This document shows, in pieces, positions 6,715 through 13,420 of a stretch of DNA of 17,690 nucleotides. The notes under the pieces are model-generated. The model did not search any database. It was given only the letters and a program-made list of their open reading frames with translations, and was not told where the DNA came from. Each line of letters opens with the position of its first letter. The stretch's first letter is position 1. Source of the stretch: Prevotella sp. UBA3837 (lineage in GTDB: Bacteria > Bacteroidota > Bacteroidia > Bacteroidales > Bacteroidaceae); assembly GCA_002392835.1 (NCBI GenBank), contig DGHX01000077.1, positions 13,554 to 31,243 on the forward strand. The letters are read 5' to 3'. The position numbers were made by a program, and so were the translations under genes.

Positions 6715-6998
6715 ATTTTCCGCCCCGCGGCCCCCGTTTTCTAAAATGCGGGCCTCTCGTGAAAAAAAGTGATATGGGATTTTTTCAAAAGCGGCCCTCC
6801 CAGAAGAAAAAGCGGCCCTCCCGTGAAACTGTATAAATATACATTTTGCCCGGGAGGCGCGCGGCGTTAAGGTTTGTTTGCAGTCCTGCTTTCCACAAGG
6901 CTTAAATTGTTGCGCAGCAGTATCTTACAGGTAGTTTAGGTGCAAGTAGTGCAACATTTTCCGGACAATGCGCATGGCGACTACAATAACGTCACCAT

Positions 6999-7034
6999 GG
7001 TGCCGGGAGTGGTGCCGGGAGTGGTGCCGGGCAC
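6999..7034. repeat. 12-bp tandem repeat
   Basis: GGTGCCGGGAGT occurs twice in tandem (6999-7010, 7011-7022), followed by GGTGCCGGGCAC (7023-7034). It lies between the inverted-repeat element and the promoter of the thioredoxin-hydrolase gene, starting about 30 bp before the -33 box. Confidence 0.8.
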
Positions 7035-7064
7035 AGAGTGGCAAGCAGAAAAACGCGGAAAAAT

Positions 7065-7095
7065 TTTGCAGTATCGAGAAATCTTTCTACCTTTG
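7065..7095 (+). promoter_or_regulatory. Promoter of the thioredoxin-hydrolase gene
   Basis: TTTG (7065-7068), a 19-nt spacer and TACCTTTG (7088-7095) together fit the Bacteroidota consensus fully; it is the best promoter in the window. Transcription should start near 7102, leaving a leader of about 45 nt before ATG 7148. Confidence 0.8.
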
Positions 7096-7147
7096 CCACA
7101 TCATGTGCAGAAGACGCAAAAAACAGAAGAAAAGATAACACTTCACT

Positions 7148-8500
7148 ATGAAACAAATGATGAACAAAATGATGGCCGCCTTGCTCCTGGCAGGAGCCAC
7201 GGCCAGCAACGCAGAAGCGCAATTTATGCCACAGAAAGACATGGACACAAAGTATGCCACCGAGCTCATCAAGGCCGGCACGCAGGCTCCCGACTTCAAG
7301 CTGAAGACCCCCGAGGGGAAGACCTTCAAGCTGAGCCAGCTGAAGGGCCGCACCGTGGTGCTCGACTTCTGGGCATCATGGTGCCCCGACTGCCGGAAGG
7401 AAGCCCCCGAGGTGGTGCGGCTGCAGAAGAAGTACCAGCCGCTGGGCGTGGAGTTCGTGGGCGTGTCGATGGACACCGACGTGGAGGCATGGAAGAAAGC
7501 CATCGGGCAGTACGGCATAGAATACACGCAGGTGAGCGAGCTGAAGAAATTCCGTGAGACCGACATCGCCAAGGCATACGGTGTGAACTGGATACCGTCG
7601 ATGGTGGTCATTGGCCCCGACGGCCGCGTGCAGCTGTCGACGGTGCTGTCGTACAAGGTGGACCGCCTGCTGACGGAAAGCCTGAACGGCGGCAAGGGAC
7701 GCCCCGCCGTGAGCGAGGAGCGAGTGAGCATCGACGGCAGCAAGGGACGCCTGGCGGCCATCATCGAGAAGCCACAGCTGCAGCCCGGGCAGCGGTGCCC
7801 CATGGTGGTGCTCTGCCACGGCTTTGGCGGGCACAAGGACGGCCCGCTGTTCGAGCTCATTGCCGACTCGCTCGAGGCACACGGCATAGCAAGCATACGC
7901 TTCGACTTCAACGGACACGGCGACAGCGAGGGTCTGTTTCAGGAGATGACCGTGCCCAACGAGATTGAGGATGCGAAGAAGGTGATAGAATATGTCCGCG
8001 ACCTGCGCTATGTGGACGGCATCGCACTCGTGGGCCACTCTCAGGGCGGCGTGGTGGCGGCCATGACGGCCGGCGAGCTGGAAGCCGGCGACGTCAGGGC
8101 CGTGGCGCTGATGGCACCGGCCGCCGTGCTGCGCGACGACGCCATACGCGGCTCGACCATGGGGCGGCAGTACGACCCGCTGGACCCGCCGGAGACCGTG
8201 GAACTCTTCGGAGGACAGAAACTGGGGCGCGAATACATCAAGACGGCATTCTCGCTGCCCATCTACGAGACGGCGGCACGCTACCAGGGGCCGGCACTCA
8301 TCGTGCACGGCAATGCCGACCGCGTGGTGCCCTACACCTACGGACTGCGATTCCACCAGCAGTGGCCAGGCAGCGAGTACGTGCTGCTGGAGGACTATGA
8401 CCACGGATTCTCGCAGAACATCTACCGCGCCACAGGCCTGGTGTCCGACTTCCTCATACGCACGCTGAAGGGCGGCAACGGCCACACGCCGAGCCACTGA
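7148..8500 (+). CDS. Secreted TlpA-like thioredoxin fused to alpha/beta hydrolase (esterase-like)
   Basis: A 450-residue two-domain protein. A signal peptide (about residues 1-25, ending NAEAQ) directs it to the periplasm. Residues about 43-180 form a TlpA/AhpC-type thioredoxin fold: APDFKLKTPEG, then FWASWCPDC with redox cysteines Cys79 and Cys82, and the cis-proline loop GVNWIPS around Pro150. Residues about 190-445 form an alpha/beta hydrolase with HGFGGHKDG, the nucleophile Ser298 in GHSQG, Asp391 in HGNADRVVP and His419 in DYDHGF. The latter resembles cinnamoyl/feruloyl esterases of the LJ0536 type. Both sets of catalytic residues look intact. There is no stop or frameshift between the domains. 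It has its own promoter and a probable terminator, so it is likely monocistronic. The substrate of the esterase is a guess; the domains are certain. Confidence 0.92.
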   Translation: MKQMMNKMMAALLLAGATASNAEAQFMPQKDMDTKYATELIKAGTQAPDFKLKTPEGKTFKLSQLKGRTVVLDFWASWCPDCRKEAPEVVRLQKKYQPLGVEFVGVSMDTDVEAWKKAIGQYGIEYTQVSELKKFRETDIAKAYGVNWIPSMVVIGPDGRVQLSTVLSYKVDRLLTESLNGGKGRPAVSEERVSIDGSKGRLAAIIEKPQLQPGQRCPMVVLCHGFGGHKDGPLFELIADSLEAHGIASIRFDFNGHGDSEGLFQEMTVPNEIEDAKKVIEYVRDLRYVDGIALVGHSQGGVVAAMTAGELEAGDVRAVALMAPAAVLRDDAIRGSTMGRQYDPLDPPETVELFGGQKLGREYIKTAFSLPIYETAARYQGPALIVHGNADRVVPYTYGLRFHQQWPGSEYVLLEDYDHGFSQNIYRATGLVSDFLIRTLKGGNGHTPSH

Positions 8501-8571
8501 CTCCACCACCGTCACGGGCAACGGCGACACAGGAACGAAAGCCTCGCTGCAACGGAGGTGAAAGATTGTGG

Positions 8572-8600
8572 CGAGAAAATTTCGCCGTCTCGTTTTTTTT
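8572..8600 (+). terminator. Possible terminator after the thioredoxin-hydrolase gene
   Basis: CGAGA (8572-8576) can pair with TCTCG (8588-8592), directly followed by eight T (8593-8600). GGCGA/TCGCC is an alternative stem. The stem is short, and the region also overlaps the likely rfbC promoter, so the call is tentative. Confidence 0.45.
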
Positions 8601-8611
8601 CAGTACTTTTG
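8580..8611 (+). promoter_or_regulatory. Promoter of the rfbC operon
   Basis: TACTTTTG (8604-8611) fits the -7 element; TTTC at 8580-8583 lies 20 nt upstream where TTTG is expected. The downstream GCACTCGCAAAAAG resembles the sequence after the kdsB promoter, suggesting a shared promoter class. It probably drives rfbC and the six genes behind it. Confidence 0.6.
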
Positions 8612-8662
8612 CACTCGCAAAAAGAGTCGCCATGCAGCCATGGCGGGAAAAAAGCATAAGCA

Positions 8663-9208
8663 ATGGAATATAACAAGACAGAGATTGACGGTGTGTACAC
8701 GCTGCAGCCCCGTGTGTTCAACGATGCCAGGGGATACTTCATGGAAGCATGGAAGCAGCAGGAATTTGAGGAACACATAGGCCCCGTACACTTCATACAG
8801 GACAACGAGTCGCAGTCGGTGCGCGGCGTGCTGCGCGGGCTGCACTACCAGAAAGGGCAGTGGAGCCAGGCCAAGCTGGTGCGCGTCATCAAGGGATGCG
8901 TGCTCGACGTGGCAGTCGACATACGGCGCAGCTCGCCCACCTTCGGCCACCACGTCATGGTGGAGCTGAGCGGCGAGAACAAACGGCAGTTCTTCATACC
9001 GCGAGGCTTCGCTCACGGATTCCTGGTCATGAGCGACGAGGCAGTGTTCACCTACAAGGTAGACAATGTGTATGCACCGCAGGCAGAGGCCGGCATACGC
9101 TGGGACGACCCCCAGCTTGCCATCAACTGGCCCATTGACCCGAAGGACGTCATCACCAGCGAGAAGGACCTGCGCCAACCGCTGCTGAAGGACGCATGGC
9201 TCTTTTAA
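8663..9208 (+). CDS. rfbC: dTDP-4-dehydrorhamnose 3,5-epimerase
   Basis: A 181-residue cupin enzyme that epimerises C3 and C5 of dTDP-4-keto-6-deoxyglucose, the third step of dTDP-L-rhamnose synthesis for surface polysaccharides. Full length for RmlC. Visible residues are the catalytic base His61 in VLRGLHYQ, the basic substrate-binding KLVRVIKG (71-78), FIPRGFAHGF (111-120) and the FTYKVDNVY stretch with Tyr131 (probable acid) and Tyr137. The N-terminal VFNDARGYFMEAW also fits. There is no strong ribosome-binding site. Unusually, rfbA, rfbB and rfbD are not beside it, so they must lie elsewhere or the product feeds another dTDP-sugar. Its stop codon overlaps the first of eight heptamer repeats leading into the UDP-glucose dehydrogenase gene. 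Confident. Confidence 0.96.
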   Translation: MEYNKTEIDGVYTLQPRVFNDARGYFMEAWKQQEFEEHIGPVHFIQDNESQSVRGVLRGLHYQKGQWSQAKLVRVIKGCVLDVAVDIRRSSPTFGHHVMVELSGENKRQFFIPRGFAHGFLVMSDEAVFTYKVDNVYAPQAEAGIRWDDPQLAINWPIDPKDVITSEKDLRQPLLKDAWLF

Positions 9209-9260
9209 GCATTAAGCATCAGTCATTGAGCATTAAGCATTAAGCACTAAGCATTAAGCA
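9205..9260 (+). repeat. Eight heptamer repeats between rfbC and the UDP-glucose dehydrogenase gene
   Basis: Eight uninterrupted 7-nt units starting at the rfbC stop: TTAAGCA five times, with TCAGTCA, TTGAGCA and CTAAGCA as variants. They fill all but the last 9 nt (TTAAAAAAG) before ATG 9270, so the spacer has no ordinary ribosome-binding site. Same period and placement as the repeat before yhcH, but a different unit. Confidence 0.9.
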
Positions 9261-9269
9261 TTAAAAAAG

Positions 9270-10586
9270 ATGAACATCGCTATAGTAGGAACAGGATACG
9301 TGGGACTGGTCTCGGGCGCATGCTTCGCCGAGACGGGTGTCAACGTGACGTGCGTCGACGTTGATGCTGCCAAGATAGAACGGCTGAAACAGGGCGACAT
9401 ACCCATCTATGAGCCAGGACTCGACGAGCTGGTGCGCAAGAACGTGGCCGCAGGCCGACTGACGTTCACTACCGACCTGGCCCAGGTGCTGAACGAACAG
9501 GAAATAGTGTTCTCGGCCGTGGGCACGCCCCCCGACGAAGACGGCTCAGCCGACCTGAAGTACGTGCTGCAGGTGGCACGCACCATCGGACAGAACATAA
9601 GCAAGTACATCGTCGTCGTCACCAAGTCGACCGTACCCGTCGGCACGGCACGAAAGGTACGGCAGACCATTGAAGAGGAACTGCAGAAAAGGGGCGTCAG
9701 CGTGCCCTTCGACGTGGCATCGAACCCGGAATTCCTGAAGGAGGGCAACGCCATCAAGGACTTCATGAGCCCCGACCGCGTCGTAGTAGGCGTGGAGAGC
9801 GAGAAGGCCAAGAAGGCACTCACCCGACTGTACAAGCCCTTCCTCATCAACAACTTCCGGGTCATCTTCATGGACATACCCTCGGCCGAGATGACAAAGT
9901 ATGCCGCCAACTCCATGCTGGCCACCCGCATATCGTTCATGAACGACATTGCCAACCTGTGCGAGCTGGTGGGAGCCGACGTGAACATGGTGCGAGCCGG
10001 CATAGGCAGCGACACACGCATAGGGCGCAAGTTCCTCTATGCAGGATGCGGATACGGAGGCAGCTGCTTCCCCAAGGACGTGAAGGCACTCATCAAGACC
10101 GCCGACCAGAACGGCTACAGCATGGAGGTGCTGAAAGCAGTGGAGCGGGTGAACGAGCGGCAGAAAGGGGTGCTCTTCCAGAAGCTGCAGAAGGCCTTCG
10201 ACGGAGAGAGCCTGAAGGGCAAGACCATCGCCGTATGGGGACTGTCGTTCAAGCCTGAGACCGACGACATGCGCGAGTCGACAGCACTGGTCATGATCGA
10301 CAAGCTGCTCCAGGCCGGATGCGTCGTCAGGGCCTACGACCCCATAGCCATGGACGAATGCCGCAGGCGCATAGGCGACCAGATAAGCTACTGCCGGAAC
10401 ATGTACGACGCCGTCATCGATGCCGACGCACTGCTGCTGCTCACCGAGTGGAAGGAGTTCCGGCTGCCCTCATGGGGCGTCATACGCAAGGCCATGCGCC
10501 GCCCCCTGGTCATCGACGGACGAAACATCTTCGACACAGAGGAGCTGGAGGAGAACCAGTTTGAATACCACTGCATAGGCAAATAA
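9270..10586 (+). CDS. ugd: UDP-glucose 6-dehydrogenase
   Basis: A 438-residue cytoplasmic NAD-dependent dehydrogenase that oxidises UDP-glucose to UDP-glucuronate, a precursor for capsule and exopolysaccharide sugars. The N-terminal Rossmann motif is MNIAIVGTGYVGLVSG, with the usual CVDVD at strand 2 (Asp30 end of the NAD pocket). IYEPGLDEL, AVGTPPDEDGSADL and TKSTVPVG follow as in the family. The catalytic cysteine is Cys266 in GYGGSCFPKD, and the C-terminal domain carries VWGLSFKPETDDMRES. Length is normal for the bacterial enzyme. The product could also be a related UDP-sugar dehydrogenase (for example UDP-ManNAc), but the GLSFKP and Cys motifs fit UDP-glucose best. The spacer before it is made of heptamers; a lipoprotein gene follows after 12 nt, so it is mid-operon. 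Confidence 0.93.
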   Translation: MNIAIVGTGYVGLVSGACFAETGVNVTCVDVDAAKIERLKQGDIPIYEPGLDELVRKNVAAGRLTFTTDLAQVLNEQEIVFSAVGTPPDEDGSADLKYVLQVARTIGQNISKYIVVVTKSTVPVGTARKVRQTIEEELQKRGVSVPFDVASNPEFLKEGNAIKDFMSPDRVVVGVESEKAKKALTRLYKPFLINNFRVIFMDIPSAEMTKYAANSMLATRISFMNDIANLCELVGADVNMVRAGIGSDTRIGRKFLYAGCGYGGSCFPKDVKALIKTADQNGYSMEVLKAVERVNERQKGVLFQKLQKAFDGESLKGKTIAVWGLSFKPETDDMRESTALVMIDKLLQAGCVVRAYDPIAMDECRRRIGDQISYCRNMYDAVIDADALLLLTEWKEFRLPSWGVIRKAMRRPLVIDGRNIFDTEELEENQFEYHCIGK

Positions 10587-10598
10587 CAAAAAGGACAA

Positions 10599-11420
10599 AT
10601 GGCAAGCGCAATGAAGAAATACGCCATCATGCTCATCGTCGTCGCACTGCTCGGCGCATGCAACCGCCAAGAGAAGCAAAAGGCCGACAACGACAGCAAC
10701 GCCACAGAGCAGGAAAACAGCCAGGCGAAAGCCTTGCTGCAGGGCGTATGGTACGACTCGGCCACGGAGGAGGTGTACCTCAAGGCCGAGGGAGACACCA
10801 TCTTCTTTGCAGACAACACCAACCAGCCGGCATACTTCCGCATAGTGGCAGACTCCATCATACTGGGAACAAACGCATACCACATCACCAAGCAAACGGA
10901 GCACAACTTCTGGTTTGAAAACCACGCCGGAGACGAGGTGCAGCTGGTAAGGCACGAGGAGAACGATGAAGGAGAACAGACGGAGTTCATATCCGAACAG
11001 CCTGCCGTCATCACCACATCGGAAGTGGTGAACATCGACTCAGTGGTGAACTACGACGGGCAGCGATACCACTGGTACATCACCGTCAATCCCACCAGGC
11101 GAAAGGTGACAAGGACATCGTTCACGCCCGACGGAGTGGCCGTGGAGAAGGTGTTCTACGACAACATCATACACGTCAGCCTGTTCAAGGCCGGACAACG
11201 GCTGTTCACACGCGACTTCAACAAACAGGCCTACGCTACCAACGTACCCGAAGAATTCCTGGTGCAGTCGATACTGGGCAACATACGCTACAGCCACGTC
11301 GACGCACAGGGATTCCACTTCTACGCCACCATCTGCATACCCGACGGCGAGCAGTGCTACATGGTAGAGAACCTGATCAGCTTCAAGGGACAGCTGACGC
11401 AGAAGTTGCTCGAGTACTGA
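10599..11420 (+). CDS. Lipoprotein of unknown function
   Basis: A 273-residue protein with a lipoprotein signal: KKYAIMLIVVALLGAC, with the modified cysteine at residue 21 counted from ATG 10599. The codon at 10611 (MKKYA) is an equally good start and gives a more typical signal. A low-complexity Asn/Glu/Gln linker follows (about 22-45). Next is a small beta-rich unit beginning LLQGVWYDS (about 47-120), which looks like a META/lipocalin-like 'cost' domain. A second beta domain runs to the end (about 140-273) with RTSFTPDGV, FTRDFNKQAYA and YATICIPDGE. It resembles Bacteroidota lipoproteins of the DUF4738 kind, but I am not sure of the family. It lies 12 nt behind the UDP-glucose dehydrogenase gene and 31 nt before the next gene. 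An envelope role is likely; function is unknown. Confidence 0.85.
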   Translation: MASAMKKYAIMLIVVALLGACNRQEKQKADNDSNATEQENSQAKALLQGVWYDSATEEVYLKAEGDTIFFADNTNQPAYFRIVADSIILGTNAYHITKQTEHNFWFENHAGDEVQLVRHEENDEGEQTEFISEQPAVITTSEVVNIDSVVNYDGQRYHWYITVNPTRRKVTRTSFTPDGVAVEKVFYDNIIHVSLFKAGQRLFTRDFNKQAYATNVPEEFLVQSILGNIRYSHVDAQGFHFYATICIPDGEQCYMVENLISFKGQLTQKLLEY

Positions 11421-11451
11421 CAGCACATCTTATTTAAATACACACACGCGC

Positions 11452-12480
11452 ATGAAACATCGACATATCATCATAGCACTACTGCTGCTGGCATTGCTGC
11501 CCACTACCATGGCAGCACAGCGACGGGGGAAGGCAGCCAAGAACGTCAAGGTGGAGGAGCCGGAAGAAGACCCGCGCATCACACAGATGAGGGCTGCCAC
11601 ACAGAAGGTGATGTTCATCGACAGCATGGTGGTCGACAAGCTCGACTTCATGAGCCACATACCACTGTCGCCACACATAGGAAAGCTGACGCAGGAAGGC
11701 GGCATGGGGACCTTCACCAACGAGATGGGTGACCACAGGCTGACGACCACCGCCGACAGCGCCATAGCAAGCACAGACTTCATAGGAAACCGCTGGACAA
11801 CGCCGCAGGACATAGCAGGCATAGGGACGGCAGCTGCCGCGAACCCCTTCCTCATGCCCGACGGCATCACACTCTACTTCGCCCAGAAAGGAGAAAAGAG
11901 CATCGGCGGATACGACATCTTCGTCACACGCTATGACAGCGAGAAAGGAATATTCCTGAAACCAGAAAACCTGGGAATGCCCTTCGCATCGGAAGCCGAC
12001 GACCTGTTCTACGCCATCGACGAGTTCAACCAGTTGGGATACTTCGTCACCGACCGCCGACAGCCACGCGGAAAGGTGTGCATCTACGTCTTCATACCTA
12101 ACGAGCGTAGGCAGACATACGCCACCGAGGCATACTCCGAGGAGCAGATGAAAGCACTGGCCGGCATCAGCAGCATTGCCGACACATGGACCAGCAAGCA
12201 GGCACGCAACGAAGCCAAGGAACGGCTGGTGCAGGCCATGGCAGGAAAAGGAAGGAAAACAACCGACGCCACAGGCGGAGCAACGACCGAGCTGGACAAC
12301 ATGCGCCACGAGCTGAGCGTACAGACTGCTGCGCTGAACATCATGAGGCAGCAATACGCCAGCGCCGGCGAGGAAGAACGAGCCACGCTGCGCATAAAAA
12401 TACTCGGAGCAGAGCAACAGCTGGAACAGCTGCAGCTGGACATCAGGCAGAAAGAGAAACAAATACCCTATCGCAACTAA
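11452..12480 (+). CDS. Periplasmic protein with PD40-like beta-propeller segment and C-terminal coiled coil
   Basis: A 342-residue protein with a clear Sec signal (MKHRHIIIALLLLALLPTTMAAQ). A Lys/Glu-rich stretch and a segment about residues 45-110 (FIDSMVVDKLDFMSHIPL) precede PD40/WD40-like motifs: NPFLMPDGITLYFAQKGEKS then IGGYDIFVTRYD (about 131-162), EADDLFYAIDEFNQLGYFVTDRR (about 181-203) and VCIYVFIP. Such motifs occur in OmpA-associated proteins and PorE-like parts of Bacteroidota envelope machines. The last 60 residues are helical and Gln/Glu-rich, probably a coiled coil; there is no OmpA peptidoglycan-binding domain. It is in line with the lipoprotein upstream and the nucleoside phosphorylase 15 nt downstream. 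Exact role unknown; it probably works in the envelope, perhaps with the upstream lipoprotein. Confidence 0.85.
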   Translation: MKHRHIIIALLLLALLPTTMAAQRRGKAAKNVKVEEPEEDPRITQMRAATQKVMFIDSMVVDKLDFMSHIPLSPHIGKLTQEGGMGTFTNEMGDHRLTTTADSAIASTDFIGNRWTTPQDIAGIGTAAAANPFLMPDGITLYFAQKGEKSIGGYDIFVTRYDSEKGIFLKPENLGMPFASEADDLFYAIDEFNQLGYFVTDRRQPRGKVCIYVFIPNERRQTYATEAYSEEQMKALAGISSIADTWTSKQARNEAKERLVQAMAGKGRKTTDATGGATTELDNMRHELSVQTAALNIMRQQYASAGEEERATLRIKILGAEQQLEQLQLDIRQKEKQIPYRN

Positions 12481-12495
12481 AATAACCTTATAGCT

Positions 12496-13368
12496 ATGGA
12501 AAAGTATTTTGCACCATCAGAACTCATCATCAACGCGGACGGATCGTGCTTCCATCTGCACCTGCGCCCTGAACAACTGGCCGACCGCGTCATACTCGTA
12601 GGCGACCCCGCAAGGGTGAACACCGTGGCAGCACACTTCGAGACCAAAGAGTGCGAAGTGCAGAGCCGTGAGTTCCACACCATCACAGGCACATACAAAG
12701 GCAAGCGCATCACCTGCCAGAGCCACGGCATAGGCTGCGACAACATCGACATCGTCATGAACGAACTCGACTCGCTGGCCAACATCGACTATGCTACGCG
12801 CACAGAGAAGGCACAGCACCGCACGTTGACCTGCGTGCGCATAGGCACCTGCGGCGGACTGCAGCCGTTCACACCCACAGGCACCTTCATAGCATCGGTG
12901 AAGAGCATCGGCTTCGACGGACTGCTGAACTACTACGGACGGCGCAACGAGGTTTGCGACCTGCAGCTGGAGGAGGCATTCAAACAGCACATGCACTGGG
13001 ACCCCATCAAGGGAGCGCCCTATGTAGCGGTGGCCGACCAGGAACTCATAGAGCAAATAGCACAGGACGACATGGTGCGCGGATATACCATCTCATGCGG
13101 AGGATTCTATGGCCCACAGGGGCGGCAGATACGCATTCCGCTGGCCGACCCCAACCAGAACGAGAAGGTGGAAGCCTTCGAGTACGACGGCATGCGCGTC
13201 TGCAACTTCGAGATGGAGTCATCAGCCCTCGCCGGACTCGCCTCGCTGCTCGGACACCGCGCCATGACCTGCTGCATGGTCATTGCCAACCGTTACGCAC
13301 AGGAGATGAACACCGAGTACAAGAACACCATCGACACCCTCATCCAGCGAGTCCTCGACCGCATCTAA
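12496..13368 (+). CDS. udp: Uridine phosphorylase-like nucleoside phosphorylase
   Basis: A 290-residue member of the PNP/UDP phosphorylase family, which splits a nucleoside with phosphate into base and ribose-1-phosphate in nucleoside salvage. Key motifs: VGDPARV (about 35-41, phosphate binding), RIGTCGGLQ (about 115-123), and FEMESSALAGLASLLG (about 238-253), whose Met-Glu pair holds the ribose. The REFHTITGTYKG and SHGIGCDNIDI stretches also fit. It is about 35 residues longer than E. coli Udp, with extra sequence at the N-terminus and around 145-205; the longer form is, as far as I recall, common in Bacteroidota. Uridine is the most probable substrate, but purine or other pyrimidine nucleosides cannot be excluded. 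It is in operon, 15 nt after the PD40 gene; a hairpin follows. Confidence 0.88.
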   Translation: MEKYFAPSELIINADGSCFHLHLRPEQLADRVILVGDPARVNTVAAHFETKECEVQSREFHTITGTYKGKRITCQSHGIGCDNIDIVMNELDSLANIDYATRTEKAQHRTLTCVRIGTCGGLQPFTPTGTFIASVKSIGFDGLLNYYGRRNEVCDLQLEEAFKQHMHWDPIKGAPYVAVADQELIEQIAQDDMVRGYTISCGGFYGPQGRQIRIPLADPNQNEKVEAFEYDGMRVCNFEMESSALAGLASLLGHRAMTCCMVIANRYAQEMNTEYKNTIDTLIQRVLDRI

Positions 13369-13378
13369 GTCCACGTCT

Positions 13379-13397
13379 GTTGCGACCCTGTCGCAAC
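13379..13397 (+). other. Perfect 8-bp hairpin between the phosphorylase and aldolase genes
   Basis: GTTGCGAC and GTCGCAAC pair perfectly around a CCT loop. There is no T-tract after it (CCAGCCGTCC follows), so it is not a standard terminator. It may stabilise or help process the mRNA between the two genes. Confidence 0.6.
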
Positions 13398-13420
13398 CCA
13401 GCCGTCCCTCAATAAAAGAA

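Larger units (their letters stand above)
6419..6964. mobile_element. 546-bp repeat-rich element with 27-bp terminal inverted repeats
   Basis: The ends are 6419-6445 and 6938-6964. They are inverted repeats matching at 26 of 27 positions, containing TGTTGCACTACTTGCACC on the left and its complement on the right. There is no convincing gene inside: the open frames are short and dominated by repeats. Inside are three plus two 42-bp tandem units (6447-6661), a TATA-rich hairpin with a distant direct copy (6681-6714 and 6827-6847) and copies of AAGCGGCCCTCCC at 6789-6801 and 6810-6822. No target-site duplication is obvious. It fills most of the gap between the divergent dnaJ-like and thioredoxin-hydrolase genes. 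It could be a MITE-like non-autonomous transposon or an invertible DNA segment. The structure is seen; the nature is inference. Confidence 0.6.

Noticed and set aside
6296..6836. Two overlapping plus-strand frames (6296-6577 and 6543-6836) with 14-residue repeats
   Set aside because: The protein repeats only reflect the 42-bp DNA repeats. The frames cross the end of the inverted-repeat element and have no ribosome-binding site or recognisable domain.
7376..8530. A 384-codon minus-strand open frame
   Set aside because: Antisense of the thioredoxin-hydrolase gene; composition is typical of a shadow frame.
11479..12462. A 327-codon minus-strand open frame
   Set aside because: Antisense of the PD40 gene, which has a signal peptide and operon spacing in its favour.
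13379..13397. Terminator splitting the operon before the threonine aldolase gene
   Set aside because: The hairpin is perfect but not followed by T residues, and the next gene has no promoter of the local type in the short gap.
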